From UBA4782 sp034430215 (GTDB lineage: Bacteria > Chloroflexota > Anaerolineae > Anaerolineales > Anaerolineaceae): DNA of 64,000 nucleotides. Location: contig DAOUFE010000023.1 of the NCBI GenBank assembly GCA_034430215.1, forward strand, positions 103,884-167,883, given 5' to 3'. The notes below the pieces were generated by a model. The model saw only the letters and a list, made by a program, of their open reading frames with translations, had not been told where the DNA came from and ran no database searches. A program made the translations under genes and the position numbers. Positions 26,388 to 34,189 of this stretch are shown here, one piece after another; the stretch's first letter is position 1; every line of letters starts with the position of its first letter.

Positions 26388-27407
26388 TCAACCTTTCACG
26401 CCGCCAGCAGTTAAACCACTGACAATCTGTTTCTGTAACAGGATATAGACAAGTGCTACTGGCAAAGCCACAATGATTGCCATAGCTGCAAACCTGTTCC
26501 ATGGGATGGAACTGGCATATTGACCAGTCATGTTATAAAGGGTCATTGCCAGAGTGTAATCCTTTGGCTGTGTCAAGAACAACCAGGGCATCACAAATTC
26601 CTGCCAGTGCCCAATGAAACCGAGGAAGAAAGTGACTGCCAGTTGCGGTGCTGCCAGTGGAAGTACGATCTGGAAGAATGTTTGATTCGAATCAGCGCCA
26701 TCGATATATGCCGCCTCTTCCAATTCCTTTGGAATCGTATCGAGATACCCTTTGAGGTTCCAAACTGCAAAAGGCAGCGCTGTAGAGATCATGGCAATAC
26801 CTACGCCAAACAAGGAATCGCGTAGGTTAAAAAGCACTCTCCCGGTATTAATCGGATCGCATTGCAAGAAGGGATAGAGAACAGTTGCACCATCTGCGCA
26901 CACTTTCAACTGGAAACTGTTCAGTAACAAGAACAGAGGAGTTGAAAGTCCTACCGCTGGCATCAACAGTGGGACGAAAACCAAGATCATCAAAACCTGG
27001 CGCATTTTGAACTTGAACCGAGAAAATGCATAAGCAGCGGTTACAGCGATCAGAAGGGCAATCGCACCTACTACAACCGATAACAGAAAGCTATTCTTCA
27101 AGAGCTCAAGAAAGGTTACCGGGTTGGCGGTTGGTCTATCCAATACCTGCTTAAAAGCAATGAACGAAATTTCTTTAGGAAACAGCTCCAGAGAGGATGG
27201 TCTTGTGCTTTTTGAGCTTAACGAAAGAGTGATGATGTACATGATGGGGAACATTACCTCAATGACGATCAAGATGCATAGAACCTGGATGAGCAACTGT
27301 CTCCATAAAGGTAGTTTTTCACCACTTCCTCTACTGCCAGAGGTATCCATAGTGAAAAATCGGACAAGGAAATTCTTTTTCTTGGGAGTATGAGTTGTCG
27401 TGGCCAT
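26388..27407 (-). CDS. MalG-type ABC sugar permease (first set)
   Basis: A 339-residue CUT1 permease of the MalG branch with six helices after a basic 40-residue cytoplasmic tail. The EAA loop is ELEEAAYIDGADSNQTFFQI. An extra loop (QLKVCADGATVLYPFLQCDP) with two cysteines sits between helices, which is longer than in E. coli MalG. I choose ATG at 27407 because AGGT precedes it at seven bases; an ATG 15 bases upstream overlaps the MalF stop. It pairs with the MalF-type protein encoded immediately upstream and is followed by a strong terminator. Confidence 0.9.
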   Translation of the reverse strand: MATTTHTPKKKNFLVRFFTMDTSGSRGSGEKLPLWRQLLIQVLCILIVIEVMFPIMYIITLSLSSKSTRPSSLELFPKEISFIAFKQVLDRPTANPVTFLELLKNSFLLSVVVGAIALLIAVTAAYAFSRFKFKMRQVLMILVFVPLLMPAVGLSTPLFLLLNSFQLKVCADGATVLYPFLQCDPINTGRVLFNLRDSLFGVGIAMISTALPFAVWNLKGYLDTIPKELEEAAYIDGADSNQTFFQIVLPLAAPQLAVTFFLGFIGHWQEFVMPWLFLTQPKDYTLAMTLYNMTGQYASSIPWNRFAAMAIIVALPVALVYILLQKQIVSGLTAGGVKG

Positions 27408-27414
27408 AGTATAC

Positions 27415-28422
27415 CTATGCATAACTTTCTGTTGCCTTGGTTAGCTTATTGGTCACAAGGAAGATGAACAAGACAACAACAAAAATGATCACCGAGAATG
27501 CACCCGCTGCACCATATAACCGCAGGTTTCTTACCAGGTCATAGGCAAAGGTAACCAATATTTCGGTCGTACGTGCTGGGCCGCCCCCTGTCATGAAGTA
27601 GACGAAATTGAATAAATTAAATGACAATGTGAAACCGTACATAGCCGCCGGAACCATTGCTGGTCGTAAAAGCGGAACAGTGATATTCCAGAATTGGAAA
27701 CTTTTCGAAGCACCATCAATGGAAGCAGCTTCATAAAGCTCCTTTGGAATACTTTGTAGTGCGCCGGTTGCTACCAAGGTCATAAACGGCCATCCCAGCC
27801 AAAAATTGGCAATCATCATGGCATAGTATGCCAGGGGGAGTGCTCCGGTTGGTAACAACCAGGGGATAGGGGGTTGGTATTCAAACAACCAACGGATATG
27901 AACTGCACTCGATGAGCCAAACAATTGACCAAAGAATGTCAACATCTGATTCATTGCACCGTATTGTTCATCAAAAATGTTACGCCATACGGTGCCCACT
28001 ACAATGGGAGGAATGACTACCGGTAAAACATAGATAGCTCTATAGACTTTTTTAAACCAGATACCCTTTACGTTTAACAATGTAGCAATAAGCACACCGG
28101 CAGGAACATGCACCATGACATTCGTAATAGCCCACCAGAAGTTGTAAACGAGAACACGAACAAAATTAAAATTCTGAACAGGTAATCCACCGACGATGAT
28201 ATCGATATAATTTTTAATACCAATCCAGTGCAGATCTGGTGAATTTAACTGAAGAAGTAAATCTTTTGTCGCGAAATCTGAAAATGAAATGATCACCTGG
28301 TAAACCAATGGGTAGAAGGTGACTACGCCCATAACAGCGAAAGCAGGCAAAAGATAAAGATAGGGTAAAAAAGATTGGCCCAATCTTTTTTTGTGTTTTG
28401 TGGGAAGGGATATCGAAGCCAT
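27415..28422 (-). CDS. MalF-type ABC sugar permease (first set)
   Basis: A 335-residue CUT1 permease of the MalF branch with an N-terminal basic tail, helix 1 near residue 20 (YLYLLPAFAVMGVVTFYPLV) and EAA loop ELYEAASIDGASKSFQFWNI. GAGGGA lies five bases before ATG 28422, so upstream in-frame ATGs at 28440 and 28455 are less likely. It follows the binding-protein gene after a 15-bp stem-loop, and a MalG partner follows. This is a complete importer except for the ATPase. Confidence 0.92.
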   Translation of the reverse strand: MASISLPTKHKKRLGQSFLPYLYLLPAFAVMGVVTFYPLVYQVIISFSDFATKDLLLQLNSPDLHWIGIKNYIDIIVGGLPVQNFNFVRVLVYNFWWAITNVMVHVPAGVLIATLLNVKGIWFKKVYRAIYVLPVVIPPIVVGTVWRNIFDEQYGAMNQMLTFFGQLFGSSSAVHIRWLFEYQPPIPWLLPTGALPLAYYAMMIANFWLGWPFMTLVATGALQSIPKELYEAASIDGASKSFQFWNITVPLLRPAMVPAAMYGFTLSFNLFNFVYFMTGGGPARTTEILVTFAYDLVRNLRLYGAAGAFSVIIFVVVLFIFLVTNKLTKATESYA

Positions 28423-28450
28423 AGGTCCCTCTTTACTCATAAAAATGATT

Positions 28451-28485
28451 GTCAAAGCTAGCAGGATTTGCCTGCTAGCTTTGAC
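28451..28485 (-). promoter_or_regulatory. Intercistronic 15-bp perfect stem-loop behind the MalE-like gene
   Basis: GTCAAAGCTAGCAGG (28451-28465) is followed by a five-base loop and its exact complement CCTGCTAGCTTTGAC (28471-28485). The minus-strand sequence after it is AATCATTTTTATG, with no continuous T-run next to the stem, so termination would be partial at most. It lies between the sugar-binding protein stop and the MalF start. This matches the malE-malF arrangement of E. coli, where hairpins protect the malE message and set a high ratio of binding protein to pore. Confidence 0.8.
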
Positions 28486-28534
28486 CAGTTTACAGGTTAG
28501 ATGGAATGGATTTCCATCATCCCATCACAATAAA

Positions 28535-29707
28535 TTACTTGTTCGAGGCTGTAGTGGCAGCTTTTACCCATTCAGCAGGATCCATGCCCTGCTCAAAGAT
28601 CTGATCGGGTCCACAGAAGTTCGTCCAATACAGGCCCAACTGAGGTACCTGCGGGCGAATGGTTGCGCCTTTATTGAAGGCATCAACAAGACCCTGAATG
28701 AGGGGATCGGAGATTGTAATGTCGGTACGTACAGGAACATGGCCCGCTTCATTCATCATTACGGTTTGTGATTTGACATTGGTCAGGTAGAGAGCAACTT
28801 CTAGGGCAGCTTCCTTATTGGTGCTGTTAGGGTTGAAATAGAAGCCATCAACACCGAGGAGAGGAGTAGCGGGACCAGCAGGACCAGCGGGAAGTGGAGC
28901 TACACCCAATTTATCGCCAAGGGCATTCTTGTAATCACCCATTGCCCAGTTACCATTGGTAATACCAGCCATCTTCCCTTCAGAGAAGGGAGCCAGACCA
29001 TCACTATCAGTCTTTGGCCAGCTATTTGCTTTGGAGATTTGATAAAGCTCGTTCAAGTAGGTCATCGCATCAATGACGCCAGTTCCCTGGTCAGCAATGA
29101 CTTTCCAGTTTTCATCAAAGATTTTGCCACCAAAGGCACCGAAGAAACCATAATGGTGATAGCAACCATAACTGATGGAAATAGGAGTACCATCTTGCAT
29201 AAGCTTGAGCAGCTCATCGGTGGTTGCAGGAGGCGTAGGAAGCATATCCTTGTTGTACCAGAAAACAACTGCTTTCAAGGTTTCCGGGATACCATATAAT
29301 TTGCCTTCCAGGGACATACCATCAATACCAAGCTGGTTGACACCCTCTAGCTTACCAGCAGCCAGTTCGGTAATGTCTGCAATCAAACCTGCGCGAGCAT
29401 CATCTCCCAGACTGTCATTCGGAGCTATGAACATATCAGGTCCAGCACCTGCAGCAACATCGGTTCGATATTTGTTGAAAATATCATTGAATGGTACCTG
29501 CAAAACATTGATTTTGATATTTGGAAGATCAGTTGCAGCCTGTGTGAGGTTCTTTGTTAATGCAATCTCTTCAGCAGAGCCTGTGCCGTATGCATGCCAG
29601 AAGGTGACTTCGGTAACTGGCACTTCGGTAGCTTTTGGTTTGCAGGCAGTTAATGCGAACGATAGGATCAGCAAAATGCTGATCAGGGGCAGAATTTTCT
29701 TAGACAT
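28535..29707 (-). CDS. MalE-like sugar-binding lipoprotein of an ABC transporter
   Basis: A 390-residue solute-binding protein of family 1 (CUT1). The signal peptide ends in the lipobox LSFALTACKPKA (Cys22), followed by a short Thr/Val/Pro tether. The mature domain starts VTFWHAYGTGSAEE and includes GPDMFIAPNDSLGD, LYGIPETLKAVVFWYNKDM and FSEGKMAGITNGNW, all typical of maltodextrin- or oligosaccharide-binding proteins. AGGAGA precedes the ATG. It heads the importer operon from the promoter at 29986-30014, and the neighbouring amylases point to alpha-glucan oligosaccharides as ligand. Confidence 0.93.
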   Translation of the reverse strand: MSKKILPLISILLILSFALTACKPKATEVPVTEVTFWHAYGTGSAEEIALTKNLTQAATDLPNIKINVLQVPFNDIFNKYRTDVAAGAGPDMFIAPNDSLGDDARAGLIADITELAAGKLEGVNQLGIDGMSLEGKLYGIPETLKAVVFWYNKDMLPTPPATTDELLKLMQDGTPISISYGCYHHYGFFGAFGGKIFDENWKVIADQGTGVIDAMTYLNELYQISKANSWPKTDSDGLAPFSEGKMAGITNGNWAMGDYKNALGDKLGVAPLPAGPAGPATPLLGVDGFYFNPNSTNKEAALEVALYLTNVKSQTVMMNEAGHVPVRTDITISDPLIQGLVDAFNKGATIRPQVPQLGLYWTNFCGPDQIFEQGMDPAEWVKAATTASNK

Positions 29708-30102
29708 ATATCTCTCCTAAAATTTGAATTAGCAAATCCTAGACACACCGGTCAAATAGTTTTTTGAGACTCTTCTTTTCCTCCTTTATTAGTTGGTCTC
29801 GGCAAAAATGAGACAGCAATGAAGGCACCGAGAAAAGCATCAAATGATATTCAAGTGCATCGATGAGTGTTAAATTTGATATTCAGTTTTCGGAGCGATG
29901 AAATCTCAATGGTTTACAACAACACTTGACTGCAAAACATAAATCCTAAATAGCCCACTACAACAGGAATTCTTAAGTAATTCTAATGTTACTGATTTGC
30001 GAATAATTTGTCAAGTTAATGGAAATTTAATAATAATTTCAACGATGTGATTTTTCGTTCATTATTATCATTGTAGCCTTTTTATTGAATTATTCAAGAC
30101 CG
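29708..30102. other. 395-base intergenic region: promoter and long leader of the sugar-importer operon
   Basis: No protein-coding character is seen on either strand. The minus strand has a consensus promoter at 29986-30014 and then a leader of about 270 bases with possible pairings around GTCTC/GAGAC (29764-29830) near the AGGAGA ribosome site. I do not recognise a known riboswitch. The right end is the 3' side of the PAP2 gene, with only a weak TTGAA/TTCAA hairpin. Confidence 0.5.
29986..30014 (-). promoter_or_regulatory. Sigma-70-type promoter of the sugar-importer operon
   Basis: On the minus strand a perfect TTGACA -35 (30014-30009) and a TAACAT -10 (29991-29986) are separated by exactly 17 bases. 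It points at the MalE-like gene, leaving a leader of about 270 bases. Confidence 0.65.
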
Positions 30103-30759
30103 CTATTTTGCATAAGAAGGCTGAATTACAGAGCTAATATACAGCCAAAAAGCCCCAATCACCCATCCCCCTAAAACATCAGTAGTGTAATGCACCATCA
30201 AGATGAGCCTGGTTATTCCAATGATGAGCGGAATGACAATCCCTACAATTTTTATCACCGTATCCCACAACCGGTTCTTCATGTTTCTTGATGCAATAAA
30301 GGCAAAATATCCGTAGAATAATGTCGCCAATGCTGCATGCCCGGATGGATAACCAAGATCAAGGGATGAAATATCTTGCAACAGTTGCACATTGTTTTGG
30401 ACGGAAAAAAGTACTTTGGTACCAAAAATCAATCCTGCGCCAAGAATGACACAGAAAAATATTCCTATTGCCTGCTCCCATTTCCGCCTGATCAACCACC
30501 AGGCGATGATCGCCACGGTAATCGGTAAAATAAATATTTCTTTTCCAAATGAAGAAACCATCCAGAGAAAATCTCGGTTGTAATAAGGAAGAACACGGAT
30601 AAGCCATAATCTGGCACTTTTATCAAAAGAGGGCAACAAATAATGGGAAAGCGAAATCACTAAAAACAGAAACATCATCCCGGCGAGAACACAAATGATC
30701 TCTACCCTGCGATGTCGATCGATTTTATGTGATGGAATATCGACGATTTTGCTATGCAC
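30103..30759 (-). CDS. PAP2-superfamily membrane phosphatase
   Basis: A 218-residue membrane protein of about six helices in the PAP2 (phosphatidic acid phosphatase type 2) superfamily, which dephosphorylates lipid phosphates such as undecaprenyl pyrophosphate or phosphatidate at the outer face of the membrane. The second and third motifs are clear: GYPSGHAA, and TRLILMVHYTTDVLGG with catalytic His. The KX6RP-type first motif is not obvious. It starts five bases after the stop of the lone receiver gene and is probably co-transcribed with it. A link to undecaprenyl recycling for the EPS cluster is possible. Confidence 0.85.
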   Translation of the reverse strand: MHSKIVDIPSHKIDRHRRVEIICVLAGMMFLFLVISLSHYLLPSFDKSARLWLIRVLPYYNRDFLWMVSSFGKEIFILPITVAIIAWWLIRRKWEQAIGIFFCVILGAGLIFGTKVLFSVQNNVQLLQDISSLDLGYPSGHAALATLFYGYFAFIASRNMKNRLWDTVIKIVGIVIPLIIGITRLILMVHYTTDVLGGWVIGAFWLYISSVIQPSYAK

Positions 30760-30764
30760 AATTT

Positions 30765-31154
30765 TTATATTACTCCAAAAAGCCGCCGGTAGCTGATATC
30801 GTCAGAGAGAGTCTGAAGACGTCGCGCTAACCTGTCAGGTGTTTCCCCCTTGCTCATAAATACATCTGCCCCTGCTGCAATTGCTGCTAATTCCCGCGAA
30901 TCCAGCGAACTGATCAGAACGATCACTGTACTTTCAGGGCAAACCGCCCGGAGGTTTGGCATAGTGAATTCAGGGCTGCTGTTGATCAGGTTCCAATCCA
31001 CAAGCAGCAGATCTGGGCAAACATGTGGAATATCATTCACAATCGTGTTCCATTCTGAAGAATGTCCTACTACATTCATTTTCAGGTCTTGAAAAAGAAT
31101 GGAAAAAGCAAGCGTATCATCCGGACAGGCGTCAACAATATATACAGTGGTCAT
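30765..31154 (-). CDS. Stand-alone response-regulator receiver domain protein
   Basis: A 129-residue protein consisting only of a CheY-like receiver domain. The acidic pocket is at Asp8/Asp12-13 (VDACPDD), the phospho-acceptor is Asp53 (LLLVDWN) and the conserved Lys is Lys102 (FMSKGE). With no output domain it should act through protein contact or in a phosphorelay. It lies downstream of the NarL-type regulator and kinase, separated by 85 bases that hold an interspersed repeat, and just ahead of the PAP2 gene. Confidence 0.85.
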   Translation of the reverse strand: MTTVYIVDACPDDTLAFSILFQDLKMNVVGHSSEWNTIVNDIPHVCPDLLLVDWNLINSSPEFTMPNLRAVCPESTVIVLISSLDSRELAAIAAGADVFMSKGETPDRLARRLQTLSDDISYRRLFGVI

Positions 31155-31186
31155 TTTTACATATTAATCTATAAACCGGTTTGATA

Positions 31187-31230
31187 CATCCATCAGAGGG
31201 AGAGTGTTTCTCTCCGCCAGTTGGGGTAAC
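31187..31230. repeat. Interspersed intergenic repeat, copy A
   Basis: A 40-base block opens with CATCCATCA, contains GGGAGAGTGTTT and ends in TCCGCCAGTTGGGG. It is repeated at 53963-54002 with 35 of 40 positions identical by my alignment. Both copies are intergenic and have the same orientation relative to the flanking minus-strand genes. Copy A has an internal GGAGAG/CTCTCC hairpin. It does not match any riboswitch or insertion sequence I know. Confidence 0.6.
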
Positions 31231-31239
31231 CAGACTGAC

Positions 31240-31887
31240 TCATTCAATCAATCCATGCCTGATGGCGAGTGCAACTGCTTCTGTACGTCCAGTTACATTT
31301 AACTTGGATAATATATTGCTGACATGTGATTTAACGGTGGCTGGGCTGATAAATAATCGCTGCGCGATCTGCGTGTTGTTCAAACCCTCCACCATTAATT
31401 CCAACACAGCTCGCTCGCGCTCTGTTAAATCCCCTCCAGGTATTGGTTGTTGTTTGTTTGCTGTCAGCATAATCCTGGCTGCTTCAGGTGAAAAAGTCAC
31501 CTGCCCGCTCATTGCACCACGAATGGCTTGAGCCAGTTCATTTGCAGAAATATCCTTCAGTAAATAACCTACAGCACCTGCCTGCATGGCATTCATGATT
31601 AATACTTCGTCTTTAAAACTGGTGAGAAAGATTACCCTGATTTCTGGATGTTCGCGTTTGATCGCTCGTGTAGCACTTGCACCATCCATATCAGGAAGTA
31701 CCATATCCATTAATACAATATCGGGATTCAACTCGTTACAAAGACGGATGGAAGATTCTCCATTGGTGGCTTCACCTACCATTTTAAAATCATCAAATAC
31801 ACCAATAAATGTAGCTAATCCTCGCCTGACCATAGTATGGTCATCCACAACCAATATTCGTATAAGTTTTTCCTGCAACAAATTCAC
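31240..31887 (-). CDS. NarL/FixJ-family response regulator
   Basis: A 215-residue DNA-binding response regulator. The receiver domain spans 8-125, with an acidic pocket in LVVDDH, phospho-acceptor Asp61 (IVLMDM) and Lys111 (YLLKD). A LuxR-type helix-turn-helix follows at about 150-212 (LTERERAVLELMVEGLNNTQ, then IAQRLFISPATVKSHVSNIL). I choose GTG at 31887, directly after the kinase stop, because AGGGGAA precedes it. A longer frame from 31917 would overlap the kinase by 28 bases. It is the cognate partner of the histidine kinase encoded immediately upstream. Confidence 0.93.
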   Translation of the reverse strand: MNLLQEKLIRILVVDDHTMVRRGLATFIGVFDDFKMVGEATNGESSIRLCNELNPDIVLMDMVLPDMDGASATRAIKREHPEIRVIFLTSFKDEVLIMNAMQAGAVGYLLKDISANELAQAIRGAMSGQVTFSPEAARIMLTANKQQPIPGGDLTERERAVLELMVEGLNNTQIAQRLFISPATVKSHVSNILSKLNVTGRTEAVALAIRHGLIE

Positions 31888-31889
31888 GA

Positions 31890-33629
31890 TTATTTCCCCT
31901 TTTCTTCTTGAGTCCATTGGATCATTAGTCGTGTTCCATGGTTTGGTATGCTTTCTACAGAAAATTCAGCACCTATACCCCTCATTCTTTCTTCCATCAT
32001 ACTCAATCCATAATGACCACGAGGAATAAGACTGGTATTAAAACCGCATCCATTATCTTGAATGCATAAGTGTACAGTGCCATTAAGGCGTTGCAAAGAG
32101 ATTTCAGCTTTGCTGGCTCCTGAATGCTTGGCAATATTGTTCAAACCTTCCTGGCAGGCACGGAAAAACTCAGTTTGTACATCTTCTGGCAATAAAGAAT
32201 TTCCTTTTAAATCAACATTGATATCAACGGGTATATTCGTTCGACCGGTAAATGCATCTGCCAACAGCTTCACCTGGTCTTCAAGGTTGAGATCAACCAT
32301 TCCCAAAGGCCGAAGTTCTGCCATCATGATACGCATCTCTGCCATGGCTCCATTTGTCAGCCTGTGTAAATCTTCTAACAATTTTCTCCCCTCAACAGGA
32401 TCCCTTTCCCATGCCCGGGGTAATACCTCTGCGATAAGGTTAGCAGAAAAAAGACTTTGATTAACAGCGTCATGTAGACTTCTCGCAAGACGCTGCCTTT
32501 CTTTCATTGACGCAAATTGTTGAGCCTGCCGGTAAAGCTCTATATTTTCCATCGTAATAGCAGCGTGATTGGCTACGGTTATTGCCAGATAACTATGGCG
32601 CGGGGTGAAGTAATAGGGGTTAGCATGAACTATCCCAATTCCCCCTGAGAGTCGATCTTTTACTGCGATTGGCACCCACATGATTGAATGAATGCCTTCA
32701 AGTAAGAGGATAAGTTTTCCGCTAAGGAGTTCGCGAAATTTTACTGCAGTTGGTTCATTGCTGAATACATCATTAATGATTAAAGGCTGGTGATCATTGA
32801 ATAAAAATTGATAGAATTCGGCCTCATCACATGGTAATTTGTAAGGCAGAAAATCATCCAGTAAATGGGTCCCACGTATTGCTTGTGCAATCAGTTTATT
32901 TTCCTCAATGGTTAAAAACAATGCATGGGTATAAGGAATAATTTTTTGAATTTGCTCCAGGATCAGATCTGGATTGAGAGAAAGTGTAGATGTCAGCGCC
33001 TGAGAAATTTCTAACAGAGAAGCTTGCTCATTTGTTCGTTCGTTGATCTGTTGTTGAATTACACGTTCTGCTAATAATTCCTTTTTAAAATTGCTCAGGT
33101 CTTTCATATATGCTTGTACACAATGCCTGCCTTGAAAATCAAATCGCATTGCGACCACTTCTGCAGTCAAATAAGTACCATCCCGTCTTGAATGAAGAAT
33201 AGTCACCTCACTTATTTTATTGGAGGTAATTGCTTTAATGCATTCGTTATATACACCAAGGTAATCAGGATGGATGAGGGTAGTGTAATATGAGCCAATC
33301 AGCTCTTCGCGAGTGTACCCATGCATAACACAAGCCGATGGATTCGCTTCAATGATCCTGCCAGTGTCAATATCATAGATGATGATGCCTTCCGGCCAAA
33401 CTTCATAAGCCTTGCGCAGGAATATTTCATCCTTGATTTTCTCACTATATATATCAGCATAGTATTTATTGAGCTTTACTAATGTCTTTTGAAACTCAAC
33501 TAATAAACGACGTTCCGGAGAGGATGCTGACCATAGATGCAATTGTAAAACAGGCGGAGTGACAGGATCACGCATTACCTGGGTCAGCATGCTGGTAATT
33601 TGAGTATAAAAATCCTGTGATAACGCCAT
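31890..33629 (-). CDS. PAS-GAF sensor histidine kinase (HisKA_3, NarX/LiaS type)
   Basis: A 579-residue soluble kinase with no membrane helix. The order is an N-terminal helical region, PAS (72-175, including ANPSACVMHGYTREELIG), a coiled coil, GAF (about 205-365), HisKA_3 dimerisation/phospho-acceptor domain with His386 (RLARSLHDAVNQ), and a HATPase_c domain (485-575) with EGLNNIAKHS, DNGCGF and YGLSMMEERM. It probably senses a cytoplasmic or diffusible signal. It signals to the NarL-type regulator whose gene starts two bases after its stop. It is divergent from the riboswitch-controlled adhesin-like gene. Confidence 0.92.
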   Translation of the reverse strand: MALSQDFYTQITSMLTQVMRDPVTPPVLQLHLWSASSPERRLLVEFQKTLVKLNKYYADIYSEKIKDEIFLRKAYEVWPEGIIIYDIDTGRIIEANPSACVMHGYTREELIGSYYTTLIHPDYLGVYNECIKAITSNKISEVTILHSRRDGTYLTAEVVAMRFDFQGRHCVQAYMKDLSNFKKELLAERVIQQQINERTNEQASLLEISQALTSTLSLNPDLILEQIQKIIPYTHALFLTIEENKLIAQAIRGTHLLDDFLPYKLPCDEAEFYQFLFNDHQPLIINDVFSNEPTAVKFRELLSGKLILLLEGIHSIMWVPIAVKDRLSGGIGIVHANPYYFTPRHSYLAITVANHAAITMENIELYRQAQQFASMKERQRLARSLHDAVNQSLFSANLIAEVLPRAWERDPVEGRKLLEDLHRLTNGAMAEMRIMMAELRPLGMVDLNLEDQVKLLADAFTGRTNIPVDINVDLKGNSLLPEDVQTEFFRACQEGLNNIAKHSGASKAEISLQRLNGTVHLCIQDNGCGFNTSLIPRGHYGLSMMEERMRGIGAEFSVESIPNHGTRLMIQWTQEEKGK

Positions 33630-33902
33630 AATTCACAGCTTTCGATTGTGATGACAGAAAAACGAAAAATAAATATGGATTAAGAATGGGAAGAGCAGCG
33701 ATGATACCGATCAGCGATTTAACTCTAACTTTATTTTACTTTAATACCTCATATTTTCAAGTGAAACTCAAACACATCACAAAATGGTAACCTGTCAATA
33801 TTCATGAGGGCAGGTTAAGAAAAACCTTACAGGATTGTAAAGTGAAAAATGTCAATTTGTTTAAATATTTTTAAAGTAGCTGTGTTATTATCAAATCAAC
33901 AA
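33630..33902. other. Divergent intergenic region between the kinase and the riboswitch leader
   Basis: Contains the candidate kinase promoter on the minus strand (33733-33760). On the plus strand an AT-rich stretch at 33850-33895 includes TATTAT at 33886-33891, about ten bases before the aptamer, a plausible -10 without a good -35. No gene is visible. Confidence 0.45.
33733..33760 (-). promoter_or_regulatory. Candidate promoter of the kinase/regulator operon
   Basis: On the minus strand TTGAAA (33760-33755), a 16-base spacer and TAAAAT (33738-33733), about 100 bases before the kinase start. Both hexamers match the housekeeping consensus at five of six positions. Confidence 0.45.
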
Positions 33903-33983
33903 CGATAAAGGTAAAGCCTGTGAAAACTGGCGGCGCAAAGCTATGGGTCTAAAGCTGTAAAGCTATGATTGCCAGGTTGCCGA
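33903..33983 (+). promoter_or_regulatory. Cyclic-di-GMP-I (GEMM-I) riboswitch aptamer
   Basis: The conserved elements of the class I c-di-GMP aptamer appear in order: AGGTAAAGCC, a stem closed by a GAAA tetraloop (GCCTGT-GAAA-ACTGGC), the signature GGCGCAAAGC, a tetraloop-receptor-like pair TATGG and CTAAAG, and the 3' strand GCCAGGTTGCCG. An intrinsic terminator follows 20 bases later. It should sense the second messenger c-di-GMP and control transcription of the large secreted beta-helix/discoidin gene starting at 34190. The bases GCCAG-G-TT-GCC in the aptamer 3' strand can pair, with bulges, with GGCGTAACTGGC of the terminator arm. This predicts an OFF switch in which ligand favours termination; that logic is inferred. 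Confidence 0.88.
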
Positions 33984-34002
33984 ACAAAAACGCAAATCCC
34001 AT

Positions 34003-34039
34003 TTTGGCGTAACTGGCTACCAGGTACGCCAAATTTTTT
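34003..34039 (+). terminator. Intrinsic terminator serving as riboswitch expression platform
   Basis: TTTGGCGTA (34003-34011) pairs perfectly with TACGCCAAA (34025-34033). An inner CTGG/CCAG stem continues the hairpin, and TTTTTT (34034-34039) follows. It lies between the c-di-GMP aptamer and the start codon, 150 bases before the gene, where it can only work as a regulated terminator for the downstream gene. Confidence 0.9.
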
Positions 34040-34189
34040 AACACCGGCAAGCATCAAAATTTTCACCGCAGCAATTCAACAAATCGGATGGCATAAAAGT
34101 CACCTCGCATCGAAACGAACATCCAGAGCTACTGGCTAAACTCATTTATGCCTGAAAAAGTACTGGTGTTAAAAATATTCAGGAGAAAA

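Noticed and set aside
26332..26502. A 57-codon upstream extension of the alpha-amylase
   Set aside because: It would cross a strong terminator hairpin and overlap the previous gene, and it hides the lipoprotein signal peptide that starts at 26331.
29708..30102. A T-box, tRNA or small gene in the long leader of the sugar-importer operon
   Set aside because: No T-box motif, no tRNA T-arm and no coding frame of note. Only scattered GAGAC/GTCTC pairings are seen.
31187..31230. The interspersed repeat as a second c-di-GMP riboswitch
   Set aside because: It shares AACTGGCGG with the real aptamer at 33925, but the CGCAAAGC signature and the tetraloop-receptor pair are missing. The shared nine bases are probably chance.
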